Source: Steroidobacteraceae bacterium (GTDB lineage Bacteria > Pseudomonadota > Gammaproteobacteria > Steroidobacterales > Steroidobacteraceae). Taken from it: a stretch of 64,000 bases of DNA. The position numbers were made by a program, and so were the translations under genes. Shown here piece after piece: positions 8,332 to 15,927 of this stretch; positions within the stretch are counted from its first letter, which is position 1; each line of letters begins with the position of its first letter. The DNA lies in NCBI GenBank assembly GCA_019634895.1, contig JAHCAM010000011.1, positions 1-64,000 on the forward strand, given 5' to 3'. The notes under the pieces were generated by a model. The model was not told where the DNA came from, made no database searches, and saw only the letters and a list, made by a program, of their open reading frames with translations.

Positions 8332-8967
8332 ATGGCGAAGCAGGTGGTTCCGGCAGGCGGCCAGGAGGCCGCGCTGTCGCAATGGGTGCTGCGCACGGAC
8401 GCCTCCGGCATGCCGCTGGAGTGGATCGACTACAGGGAGGCGGTGCGACTGCACTGCCTGGGCCAGGTCGCCTATGCCTTCGGCAGCCGCCTGTACGCGC
8501 TGCACGGCGGAATCAATGCCAGGAGCGGCCGCCAGACGGTGATCGAGGTCAACTCGATGATGGCGACGCAGGGTTCCTCCGGGAACCCGGGCAGCCTGCG
8601 CGGCGACTACGTGCCGCCGCTCAACAACGAGACGCTGTTCCGCCGCGACGCCAACCTGTGCATGTACTGCGGCATGCGCTTTCCGTCGAGCCAGCTGTCG
8701 CGCGACCACGTGCGGCCGTTCTGCCAGGGCGGCCGGGACGTGTGGAACAACGTGGTCGCCGCCTGCCGGCGCTGCAACAACCAGAAGGCCTCGCGCACGC
8801 CGGAACAGGCGGGCATGCAGCTGCTCGCGGTGCCGTTCACGCCGACCTATGCCGAGTACATCTACCTGAAGGGCCGGCGCGTGCTCGCCGACCAGATGGA
8901 ATACCTGCTCGCGCACTTCCCGCGATCGAGCCCGCTGCACGCCCGCATCCAGCGCTTCCGCCAGTGA
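8332..8967 (+). CDS. HNH endonuclease family protein
   Basis: A 211-residue protein with a C-terminal HNH nuclease domain. It has the zinc-binding pair CMYC with CRRCNNQK, and the catalytic core SRDHVRPFCQGGRDVWNNVVAAC (about residues 124-146). The HNH fold cleaves DNA with a ββα-metal centre. The N-terminal 90 residues contain no recognised domain. ATG at 8332 is chosen; GTG at 8314 is an alternative six codons upstream, and neither has a strong ribosome site. The stop overlaps the GTG of the next gene by 4 bp, implying coupled translation with a 5'-3' exonuclease. Confidence 0.85.
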   Translation: MAKQVVPAGGQEAALSQWVLRTDASGMPLEWIDYREAVRLHCLGQVAYAFGSRLYALHGGINARSGRQTVIEVNSMMATQGSSGNPGSLRGDYVPPLNNETLFRRDANLCMYCGMRFPSSQLSRDHVRPFCQGGRDVWNNVVAACRRCNNQKASRTPEQAGMQLLAVPFTPTYAEYIYLKGRRVLADQMEYLLAHFPRSSPLHARIQRFRQ

Positions 8968-9881
8968 GGCGCGCGGGGACCGGGGCGGTCCACCTGATCG
9001 ACGCCAGCTACTTCGTCTTCCGCGCCTACTACTCGGTCGGCATCGAGATGACGGACGGCGACGGCCAGCCGGTCAATGCGCTGTACGGCTTCGGCCGCTT
9101 CCTCGGCGACCTGCTGGAGGAATCGGGGGCCGCGCATGTCGCGGTGGCCTTCGACGAGAGCCTGTCCAGTTCGTTCCGCAACGAGATCTTCCCGGCCTAC
9201 AAGGCGAACCGCGAGCCGGCGCCGCCCGAGCTCAAGCGCCAGTTCGCGCTCTGCCGCGAGCTGTGCCGGCTGCTGGGCGTCGCCGAGTTCAGCAGTCCCA
9301 CGCACGAGGCCGACGACATCATCGGCACGCTCGCCACGCGCCTGCGCCGGCGCGGGCACCGCTCCGTGCTCGTCACCCGCGACAAGGACCTTGCGCAGCT
9401 GATCCGCGACGGCGATGCCTACTGGGACTACGCCGGCGAGCGCCGCTACGGCTACCACGAGATCGAGGCGCAGTTCGGCGTGCGCCCGGAGCGCATGGCC
9501 GATTACCTCGCGCTGACGGGGGACTCGGTGGACAACATCCCGGGCGTGCCGGGCGTGGGGCCGAAGACGGCCTCCGCGCTGCTGCGGACCTTTGCCTCGC
9601 TGGAGGAGCTCTACGAAGGCCTCGAACGCGTGCCGGGGCTTCCGATCCGCGGCGCCTCGCAGCTGCCGGAGAAGCTGCGCAGGCACCGCGAGGCGGCATT
9701 CTTCGCGCGCCGGCTGACGACGATCGCCTGCGACATGCCGCTGGACGTGGATGCGCACGCGCTCGCACGGCGCAGGCCCGACTTGCCGAAGCTCGAGGCC
9801 TTCTACGATGCGGCGAAGTTCGGCGCCGCCCTGCGCCGCCAGGCCGGCCGCCTCGCAGATAAATGGACCGCGTCCAATTAA
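8964..9881 (+). CDS. 5'-3' exonuclease / flap endonuclease family protein
   Basis: A stand-alone nuclease of 305 residues related to the PolI 5' nuclease domain and Xni. Conserved metal-binding acidic motifs are visible: LIDASYFVFRAYY, VAFDES, THEADDIIGTLA and VTRDKDLAQLI, followed by a helix-hairpin-helix (TGDSVDNIPGVPGVGPKTA). The start GTG at 8964 overlaps the HNH gene stop. The last codons (KWTASN) run into a decayed copy of the GGGGACGCGTCC repeat, so the original C-terminus may have been altered. Likely roles are flap removal or repair. Confidence 0.92.
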   Translation: MRRAGTGAVHLIDASYFVFRAYYSVGIEMTDGDGQPVNALYGFGRFLGDLLEESGAAHVAVAFDESLSSSFRNEIFPAYKANREPAPPELKRQFALCRELCRLLGVAEFSSPTHEADDIIGTLATRLRRRGHRSVLVTRDKDLAQLIRDGDAYWDYAGERRYGYHEIEAQFGVRPERMADYLALTGDSVDNIPGVPGVGPKTASALLRTFASLEELYEGLERVPGLPIRGASQLPEKLRRHREAAFFARRLTTIACDMPLDVDAHALARRRPDLPKLEAFYDAAKFGAALRRQAGRLADKWTASN

Positions 9882-9929
9882 GGAAACAGGGACGCACTCC
9901 GATCAAGGTTCCAGCCGGGATGCGTCCCC
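9861..9929. repeat. Decayed copy of the GGGGACGCGTCC palindrome family
   Basis: AAATGGACCGCGTCCAATTA (9861-9880) matches the family arm with a few changes. It is followed by a degenerate inverted repeat with 13-base arms (9889-9901 and 9916-9928, two mismatches) built on GGGACGCACTCC / GGGATGCGTCCC. It spans the exonuclease 3' end and the first 22 codons of the kinase-like ORF. Confidence 0.6.
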
Positions 9930-10681
9930 ACCTCTTCGTGAAGCGGCTGCCGGCCGGCGAGCGCTGGCGACTGGAGGCGGAAGCGGACGGTCTGGCGCGG
10001 CTCGCGCGGGCGGACGCGATCCGCGTGCCGCAGGTCCATGGAATCGGCGTGAACGGCACCGAGGCCTGGCTCGAGCTGGAGTGGCTTGACCTGCATCCGG
10101 CCGATGCGGCCTCCGACGAACGCATGGGCAAGGCGCTCGCGCGGCTGCATGCCGTGACCTCGCCCGCCTTCGGCCTCGAGCGCGACAACGCGATTGGCGC
10201 GACGCCGCAGCCGAATGCGCCATCGGAAGACTGGGTCGTGTTCTGGCGCGACTGCCGCCTCGCCTTCCAGCTCGATCTCGCGGCGAAGAATGGTTACGGC
10301 GGGCGGCTGCAGGACTGCGGCCGCCGGCTGCTGGAGAAGGTCCCCGCATTCTTCGCGGACCATCGCCCGCAGCCCTCGCTGCTGCACGGCGACCTCTGGG
10401 GCGGCAACCGCGCAATGCTCGCCGGCGGCACGCCGGTCGTCTATGACCCAGCCGTCTACTACGGCGACCGTGAGGCGGACATCGCGATGACGCGGCTGTT
10501 CGGCGGCTTCGGTCCGAGGTTCTACGCCGCCTACGAGCACGCCTGGCCGCTGGACGCGGGCGCCGGCGCGCGCGGCGACCTCTACAATCTCTACCACGTC
10601 CTCAATCACCTGAACCTGTTCGGCGGCGGCTATCGCGCCCAGGTGGAGTCCATGATCGGGCGCCTGCTGTCCGTTACCTAA
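9863..10681 (+). CDS. Fructosamine kinase-like protein with truncated, repeat-derived N-terminus
   Basis: A family member of the fructosamine-3-kinases, which phosphorylate ketosamines to deglycate proteins. The catalytic core is intact: the ATP-binding Lys in LFVKR (residue 27), LLHGDLWGGN and YDPAVYYGDREADIAM. Usual length is about 286-290; here it is 272. The N-terminal glycine-rich loop found before the Lys is missing, and residues 1-22 are encoded by a decayed palindromic repeat. The ORF overlaps the exonuclease end by 19 bp. The TAA stop is the first three bases of the downstream 52-bp palindrome. It may be an inactive remnant or a remodelled kinase. Confidence 0.8.
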   Translation: MDRVQLRKQGRTPIKVPAGMRPHLFVKRLPAGERWRLEAEADGLARLARADAIRVPQVHGIGVNGTEAWLELEWLDLHPADAASDERMGKALARLHAVTSPAFGLERDNAIGATPQPNAPSEDWVVFWRDCRLAFQLDLAAKNGYGGRLQDCGRRLLEKVPAFFADHRPQPSLLHGDLWGGNRAMLAGGTPVVYDPAVYYGDREADIAMTRLFGGFGPRFYAAYEHAWPLDAGAGARGDLYNLYHVLNHLNLFGGGYRAQVESMIGRLLSVT

Positions 10682-10730
10682 AGGGGACGCGTCCAATTAT
10701 CGCCGGCGATAATTGGACGCGTCCCCTTTA
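10679..10730. repeat. GGGGACGCGTCC palindrome copy 1: perfect 52-bp palindrome
   Basis: The left arm (10679-10704) is TAAAGGGGACGCGTCCAATT followed by ATCGCC. The right arm (10705-10730) is its exact reverse complement, with no loop. It lies between convergent genes, and both stop codons (TAA at 10679-10681 plus; TAA at 10730-10728 minus) are its ends. It could act as a bidirectional terminator. Confidence 0.9.
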
Positions 10731-12617
10731 AATGGCGGCGGCGACCACGCGCCGCAGCAGCCGTTCGCGAAGGCTGCGCGGCTGCGCCAGCTGCATGCGC
10801 TCGAACAGCGGCGCCAATGCGGGGTCCCGCGGCAGCGGCCGCAGCATCCGCGCCGCGATCGCGAGTCTCCCGGGCCAGGTCTGCGCCCGCGCCTTGAGCC
10901 GGCGCAGGCCGCGCGCGAGCCGGATCTCCTCTGCCGTGAGGTCCGTGCCGTAGGGCAGCTCGCCGAAGAACCCCGCCGCGCGATGCGGTGCAAGTGCGCG
11001 CTCCAGCGCCGCGGGGAAGTTGTTGCGGTGCTGGTCCGGGATCCGGTACGACGCCGGCAGCTTGCCGGCGCGCTGCGCCTCGGCCAGCAGCGACGGCTGG
11101 AAGCGCGAGTCGGCGATGGCGAGCAGCCGCTGCGCCACCTCGTCGTCGGCCAGGCCGCGGATGTCCGCGATGCCGTACTCGGTCAGCACGACGTCGCGCA
11201 GGTGGCGCGGGATGGTCGTGCTGCCGTAGCTGTAGCGGATGTTCGACTCGACGCTGCCGTGGTTGTCGCGGGTCGCGCGCACCGCGATCAGCGAGCGGCC
11301 GCCGGGCAGCTGGTGCGCCTGGGCGACGAAGTTGTATTGCCCGCCGACGCCACTGACGACGCGCCCGTCCGCGAGCCCGTCGGAGACCAGCGCGCCGCCG
11401 AGCGTCACCATCATGGTCGTGTTCATGAAGCGCGCGTCGCGCCGCTGCGCGAGCTTGCGATCCCAGCCGGGGCCCAGCAGCTCGTTGGTGAAGCTGACCG
11501 GCATCATCGCGAACAGGGCGCGCCGGGCGTCCGGCATCTCGCGCAGCTCGCGGTAGAAGGCCTGCGGCCCCAGCATGAACGCGCCGTGCAGCAGCACGCC
11601 GTCGGGCTCCACGCGCCGCTTGAGGATGCCCTCGTGATAGAGATCGAGGAAGCCGTCCACGAACATCTCGGTGACCGCGTAGAGCCCGTGCTCGAACGGC
11701 CCGTCGCCGCCGAGCGCGGCCTGCACGCCGCCGAAGCGCGGTCCGAGGCCGGTGTCGGCGAGCGCCCGGCGCCAGGCGCCGTTCTCGCGATGACGCAGCG
11801 TCATCGAGTGCACGATGGCGTCGCCGAGCTCGCCGATGCCGATCTGGATCGTGCCGCCGTCCCGGATCAGCATGCTGTTGGCGAGCGCGATGCAGTGGTC
11901 CGCGGTCGAGATCGGCAGGTTCGGCGGGCTGAACAGCTCGTGATGGCCGCGCGGGTCGTCGACGATGAAGTCGAAGGCGGAGGCGGGCACCTCCGCCGCG
12001 CCGAACATGAACGGCATGTAGCCGTTGACCTGGCCGATCGCCGCGACCTTCTCGCCTGCGCGACGGCGCCCGGCGAGCACCGGCAACAGGTCCACGGTGA
12101 CGTCCGGGTTGGTGCCGAGGCTGGCGCTCCCGCCGCCGGGGCCGGGCCTGAGCGCGATCTGCTGCGCAATCACGTTCGCACCCGCGGCCAGCACGGTGCG
12201 CGCGACGTGCGTGTAGTTGATGCTCGCGTACCATTGCTGCGCCTGCGGCGAGTGCAGCCAGGCGCCCGGCTCCAGGAAGAATTCCTGGATGCGGACGTTC
12301 GATGGAACCTTGCCCGCGGCCAGCGGATCGGTCCACTCCGGGTCCGGGCCGCCGGCGAACACGCGCTCGGCCATCGGTTCCACGAGGCGCCGCTCCAGTT
12401 CGCTCCTGCCGCGCGGACGGCGCAGCGTGAGCCCCGTCAGGATCAGGAGCTCGATCGAGGGGTCGGCGACGGCGCGGCGCCAGAACTCGTTCGCCAGCGC
12501 CATCGGCTTGCCGGCGCCGATCGGCAGGCACAGCACGATCCTGCGGCCGACATGCGACAGCACCTGCTCCACGCAGGCGCCGGCGTCGGCAAGGAAGCGG
12601 GGCTCGCGCTCGTCCAT
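10728..12617 (-). CDS. Acetyl-CoA hydrolase/transferase family protein
   Basis: A 629-residue CoA-transferase superfamily protein. The N-terminal half resembles the acetyl-CoA hydrolase N domain (IVLCLPIGAGKPMALANEF). The C-terminal half carries the AcCoA hydrolase C domain with GGQYNFVAQAHQLPGGRSLI and YGIADIRGLADDEVAQRLLAIA. Such enzymes move CoA between acetate or other short acids, or hydrolyse acyl-CoA. It is longer than the typical 430-500 residues because of an insertion near residues 300-390 and a C-terminal extension. The gene is alone on its strand, with a palindrome copy on each side. The exact substrate is unknown. Confidence 0.88.
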   Translation of the reverse strand: MDEREPRFLADAGACVEQVLSHVGRRIVLCLPIGAGKPMALANEFWRRAVADPSIELLILTGLTLRRPRGRSELERRLVEPMAERVFAGGPDPEWTDPLAAGKVPSNVRIQEFFLEPGAWLHSPQAQQWYASINYTHVARTVLAAGANVIAQQIALRPGPGGGSASLGTNPDVTVDLLPVLAGRRRAGEKVAAIGQVNGYMPFMFGAAEVPASAFDFIVDDPRGHHELFSPPNLPISTADHCIALANSMLIRDGGTIQIGIGELGDAIVHSMTLRHRENGAWRRALADTGLGPRFGGVQAALGGDGPFEHGLYAVTEMFVDGFLDLYHEGILKRRVEPDGVLLHGAFMLGPQAFYRELREMPDARRALFAMMPVSFTNELLGPGWDRKLAQRRDARFMNTTMMVTLGGALVSDGLADGRVVSGVGGQYNFVAQAHQLPGGRSLIAVRATRDNHGSVESNIRYSYGSTTIPRHLRDVVLTEYGIADIRGLADDEVAQRLLAIADSRFQPSLLAEAQRAGKLPASYRIPDQHRNNFPAALERALAPHRAAGFFGELPYGTDLTAEEIRLARGLRRLKARAQTWPGRLAIAARMLRPLPRDPALAPLFERMQLAQPRSLRERLLRRVVAAAI

Positions 12618-12640
12618 CGCGGAAACTGTAGCGTATAGTT

Positions 12641-12690
12641 GTTAAAGGGGACGCGTCCCATTACTTGTAATGGGACGCGTCCCCTTTAAC
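12641..12690. repeat. GGGGACGCGTCC palindrome copy 2: 24-bp perfect arms, TT loop
   Basis: Arms 12641-12664 and 12667-12690 are exact reverse complements (GTTAAAGGGGACGCGTCCCA then TTAC). Compared with copy 1, an A becomes C in the first arm and the matching T becomes G in the second, so pairing is preserved. It sits between divergent genes, about 12 bp before the symporter ATG, and so overlaps both leader regions. Confidence 0.9.
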
Positions 12691-12702
12691 GGGCGGGGAG
12701 CC

Positions 12703-14151
12703 ATGATCGAGAACAACACCGGCATCATCGCCAGCCTGGTCGCGTACATGGCGGTCTGCCTGCTGCTCGGCTTCATCGCCTACAGGCGCACCAGCACCCT
12801 CGGCGACTTCATCCTCGGCGGCCGCAGGCTCGGCAGCTGGGTCACGGCGCTGTCGGCGCAGGCCTCCGACATGAGCGGCTGGCTGCTGATGGGGCTGCCG
12901 GGACTCGCCTACCTTGCGGGCTTCGACGCAATCTGGCTGGCGGCGGGCCTCGTGGCCGGGACCTGGGCGAACTGGCGCTTCGTCGCGGCGAAGCTGCGCG
13001 CCCGCACCGAGCAGCTGTCCGATTCGCTGACGCTGCCGGACTATTTCGAGCGGCGCTTCGAGGACCGCTCGCGCCTGCTGCGCACGATCTCGGCCGCCTT
13101 CATCCTGGTGTTCTTCGCCTTCTACGCCAGTTCCGGCTTCGTCGCCTCCGGCAAGCTGTTCGGCACGCTGTTCGGCCTGCCCTACGTCGAAGCGATGTTC
13201 TGGGGCTCGATCGTGATGCTGGCCTACACCTTCTTCGGCGGCTTCCTCGCGGTGAGCTGGTCCGACGTGCTGCAGGGCACGCTCATGTTCCTGGCGCTGG
13301 TGCTGGTCGCGTGGATGGGCGTGCACCTCGCGGGCGGCGTGACGCCCACGCTCGACCAGATCGCCGCGCGCGATCCCGCGCTGCTCGATCCGTTCCTGGG
13401 CGCCGGCGGCGAGGCGCTGGGCTGGATCGGCATCGCCTCGCTGCTCGGCTGGGGGCTCGGCTACGCCGGCCAGCCGCACATCCTCGCGCGCTTCATGGCG
13501 ATCCGGCGCGTGGAGGAGATGGACGTGGCGCGCCGCGTGGCGATGGGCTGGGTGATCGTGGTGCTCGCCGGCGCCATCGTCGTGGGCCTCACCGGCATCC
13601 TCGCGCTCGACCAGCGGCTCGAGGGCGCCGACAGCGAGAAGGTCTTCATCCTGATGGCCACGCAGTTCTTCCACCCGGTGATCGCGGGCGTCTGCCTGTC
13701 GGGCATCCTCGCCGCCGTCATGAGCACGGCCGCGGCGCAGCTGCTGGTCTCGTCCTCCGCGTTCGCGGAGGACTTCTACCGCGGGCTGTTCCGCCCGCAG
13801 GCCGGGCGCGTCGAGCTGTTGTGGGTGGGCCGCGGCGCGGTGCTGGCGATCGCCGCGATCGCTTTCTGGCTCGGCCTCGACCCGGAGAGCAAGGTGCTGA
13901 CGCTGGTGGCCTGGGCCTGGGCCGGTTTCGGCGCGGCCTTCGGCCCCGCCATCATCCTGTCGCTCTACTGGGAGCGCATGACGCGCAACGGCGCGCTGGC
14001 GGGGATCGTGGTGGGCGGCACCACGGTGATCGTCTGGCCGCAGCTGGAGGGCGAGATCTTCGGGCTCTACGAGCTGGTGCCCGGCTTCGTGCTGTCGTGG
14101 CTCGCGATCTGGCTGGTGTCCGTCATGGCGCCTGCGCGCGCGCGAGGCTGA
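12703..14151 (+). CDS. Sodium/proline symporter family protein (PutP-like SSS family)
   Basis: A sodium:solute symporter of 482 residues with about 13 transmembrane helices. Family features are LGDFILGGRRLGSWVTALSAQASDMSGWLLMGLPG near the N-terminus, the LTLPDYFERRF loop, and WGLGYAGQPHILARFMAI in the middle. The high similarity to PutP-type motifs suggests sodium-driven proline uptake, though other solutes are possible. GGGGAG precedes the ATG. The 3' end overlaps the convergent YceI gene by 29 bp. Confidence 0.93.
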   Translation: MIENNTGIIASLVAYMAVCLLLGFIAYRRTSTLGDFILGGRRLGSWVTALSAQASDMSGWLLMGLPGLAYLAGFDAIWLAAGLVAGTWANWRFVAAKLRARTEQLSDSLTLPDYFERRFEDRSRLLRTISAAFILVFFAFYASSGFVASGKLFGTLFGLPYVEAMFWGSIVMLAYTFFGGFLAVSWSDVLQGTLMFLALVLVAWMGVHLAGGVTPTLDQIAARDPALLDPFLGAGGEALGWIGIASLLGWGLGYAGQPHILARFMAIRRVEEMDVARRVAMGWVIVVLAGAIVVGLTGILALDQRLEGADSEKVFILMATQFFHPVIAGVCLSGILAAVMSTAAAQLLVSSSAFAEDFYRGLFRPQAGRVELLWVGRGAVLAIAAIAFWLGLDPESKVLTLVAWAWAGFGAAFGPAIILSLYWERMTRNGALAGIVVGGTTVIVWPQLEGEIFGLYELVPGFVLSWLAIWLVSVMAPARARG

Positions 14152-14695
14152 GCGCGAAGGTGATCGCGACCTCGTCGCCGATCCACTCGGTGGACGCCCA
14201 GTCGCCCTGGCCGACGCCGAACGCAAGGCGCGAGAGCGTGGCGCCGCCTTTCATCGTCAACCGGCCCCTCTCCGGCGCCGCCGTGAAGCGCACGGTGACC
14301 GGCCGCGCCATCCCGCGCAGCGTGAGCTCGCCGCGCGCGCGCCAGCCGTCGCCGTCGCGCTCGAAACCCTCGGCGTGATACACCGCCTGCGGATGCTGCC
14401 CGCTCCAGAAGAAGTCGCGGCTCCTCAGGATGCCGTCGCGGTCGTCGTCCTGGGTGTCCGCGGAAGCGGTCGCGATGGCCACGTGCAGCCGGCCCTGCGC
14501 GGGCGCGGCCGGGTCGAGATCCAGCTCCACCCTGAACTCGGTGAAGCGCCCGGTGAAGCGCGCGCCCGCCTGCACCGCCGTGAACTCGAGCTTGCCGGCG
14601 CGGGCGTCGCCCTGCCAGGCGTCGGCTCCAGCGTCGCCGGCAGCGAGCAGCGCGAGGCCACAGGCCGCGGCCTGCGCGATCAGCGCGCGCGCCAC
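14123..14695 (-). CDS. YceI family periplasmic protein
   Basis: A lipid-binding-like lipocalin-fold YceI protein of about 190 residues. A signal peptide (ALIAQAAACGLALLAAGDAGA) precedes the YceI core with FTGRFTEFRVELDLDPAAP, RDFFWSGQHPQAVYHAE and a final VGQGDWASTEWIGDEVAITF. The GTG start at 14695 overlaps the b561 gene by 16 bp; cytochrome b561 and YceI are also neighbours in E. coli (yceJ-yceI). Such proteins are thought to bind isoprenoid quinones or other polyisoprenoids in the periplasm. The partner cytochrome may exchange electrons with the bound ligand. Confidence 0.88.
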   Translation of the reverse strand: MARALIAQAAACGLALLAAGDAGADAWQGDARAGKLEFTAVQAGARFTGRFTEFRVELDLDPAAPAQGRLHVAIATASADTQDDDRDGILRSRDFFWSGQHPQAVYHAEGFERDGDGWRARGELTLRGMARPVTVRFTAAPERGRLTMKGGATLSRLAFGVGQGDWASTEWIGDEVAITFALSLARAQAP

Positions 14696-15228
14696 GGCAG
14701 CATCCGCCACAGCAGCCCGTCGCGGTCGAGGAAGTGATGCTTGAGCGCGGCGGCGACGTGCAGCAGCGCCAGCGCGATGAGCGCGCCCACGAGCGTCTCG
14801 TGGACTTCCTCCAGGAGATGCTTCAGGTCGCGATCGGGCGCGACCAGGTCCGGCAGCTGCGCCAGGCCGAACCAGCTGACCGGGTAATTGGACGCCGAGC
14901 TCATCATCCAGCCGCTGAGCGGCAGCGCGAACAGCAGCGCATAGAAACCCCAATGGGTCGCGCGCGACGCCAGCAGCTGCCAGCGCGGCATCGGCGGCGG
15001 GGGCGGCGGCCGGTCGATGAGCCGCCAGGCGAGGCGGATGACGGCGAGGGCGAGTATCGTGATGCCGACCGACTTGTGCCGGGCGAGCAGCACCAGCTTG
15101 TCGAACCCGTCCGGCATCCCATCGGCGATCTTGCCGACCGCGACCTGGCCGGTCAGGAGCAGCACGACCAGCCAATGCAGGGCCTGCGCGACCGATCCGT
15201 AGCGTTCGGGGGTATTCCGCAGGCCCAT
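14680..15228 (-). CDS. Cytochrome b561 family membrane protein
   Basis: A 182-residue four-helix di-heme cytochrome b. Haem-ligating His candidates are in QALHWLVVL, LARHKSVGITIL, EVHETLVGALIALALLHVAAALKHHF. An intervening Pro run (RPPPPPPMP) lies in a cytoplasmic or periplasmic loop. The family transfers electrons across the inner membrane, with quinol or superoxide as proposed donor. It is cotranscribed with the downstream YceI gene (16-bp overlap) and divergent from a YceI-like lipoprotein only 21 bp away. Confidence 0.92.
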   Translation of the reverse strand: MGLRNTPERYGSVAQALHWLVVLLLTGQVAVGKIADGMPDGFDKLVLLARHKSVGITILALAVIRLAWRLIDRPPPPPPMPRWQLLASRATHWGFYALLFALPLSGWMMSSASNYPVSWFGLAQLPDLVAPDRDLKHLLEEVHETLVGALIALALLHVAAALKHHFLDRDGLLWRMLPWRAR

Positions 15229-15249
15229 GCGGTCTTGGAGAATAGCGCG

Positions 15250-15927
15250 ATGCGCAAGTTCCTGTGGACGTTCGCGGCGCTCGCCGCCGGCTGCGCGGCG
15301 CCGCCGCCGGCGCCGCTGCCCCCGGCGGCGCCCGCGGCTCCGCCAGCCGCCGCCGCTCACGAATCCTGGGCGGTCACGTCCTCGCGCCTCGAGGTCCGCG
15401 TCTACCGCGACGGGCCCATGGCGCGGCTCGGCCACAACCACCTCATCACCTCGACCGCGCTCGCCGGCCGCCTCGAACTTCGCGAGCCGCGGACCCGGAG
15501 CGGATTGTCGCTGTCGCTGCCGCTCGACTCGCTGGTCGTGGACGATCCCGCTGCGCGCGAGGCGGCCGGGCCCGACTTCGCGGCCCCGGTTCCGGATGCG
15601 GATCGCGCGGGCACGCTGAAGAACCTGCTCGGGCCGAAGGTGCTGGACGCCGGCCGGCAGCCGGTGCTGCGCCTGTCGGCCGACGGACTGGAAGGCGGCC
15701 CGGAGGAGTACCTCGCGCGGCTGCGGATCTCGCTGCGCGGCGAGGAGCGCGTGGTCGCCGTGCCGGTGACCGTGCGCTTCGACGACGGCCTCGCGGTGGT
15801 CCATGCGCGCGCAGTGCTGCGGCACGCCGACTTGGGCCTGGTGCCGTTCACCGTCGCGATGGGCGCGCTCTCGGTTCGCGACGGCATCGCGATCGACTGC
15901 CGCCTCGAGGCGCGGCGCGGCACATGA
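15250..15927 (+). CDS. YceI-like lipoprotein
   Basis: A 225-residue lipoprotein. The signal sequence ends in the lipobox LAAGC (Cys about residue 15), then a Pro/Ala linker leads to a YceI-like beta domain (VYRDGPMARLGHNHLITSTALAGRL, SLPLDSLVVDDP, FTVAMGALSVRDGIAIDCRL). The GHNH and RDGP motifs resemble YceI proteins that bind a hydrophobic ligand. GGAG lies 9 bases before the ATG. It overlaps exoD by 4 bp. The divergent neighbour is a cytochrome b561 with a second, soluble YceI, so the locus contains two YceI-type proteins with different anchoring. Confidence 0.82.
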   Translation: MRKFLWTFAALAAGCAAPPPAPLPPAAPAAPPAAAAHESWAVTSSRLEVRVYRDGPMARLGHNHLITSTALAGRLELREPRTRSGLSLSLPLDSLVVDDPAAREAAGPDFAAPVPDADRAGTLKNLLGPKVLDAGRQPVLRLSADGLEGGPEEYLARLRISLRGEERVVAVPVTVRFDDGLAVVHARAVLRHADLGLVPFTVAMGALSVRDGIAIDCRLEARRGT

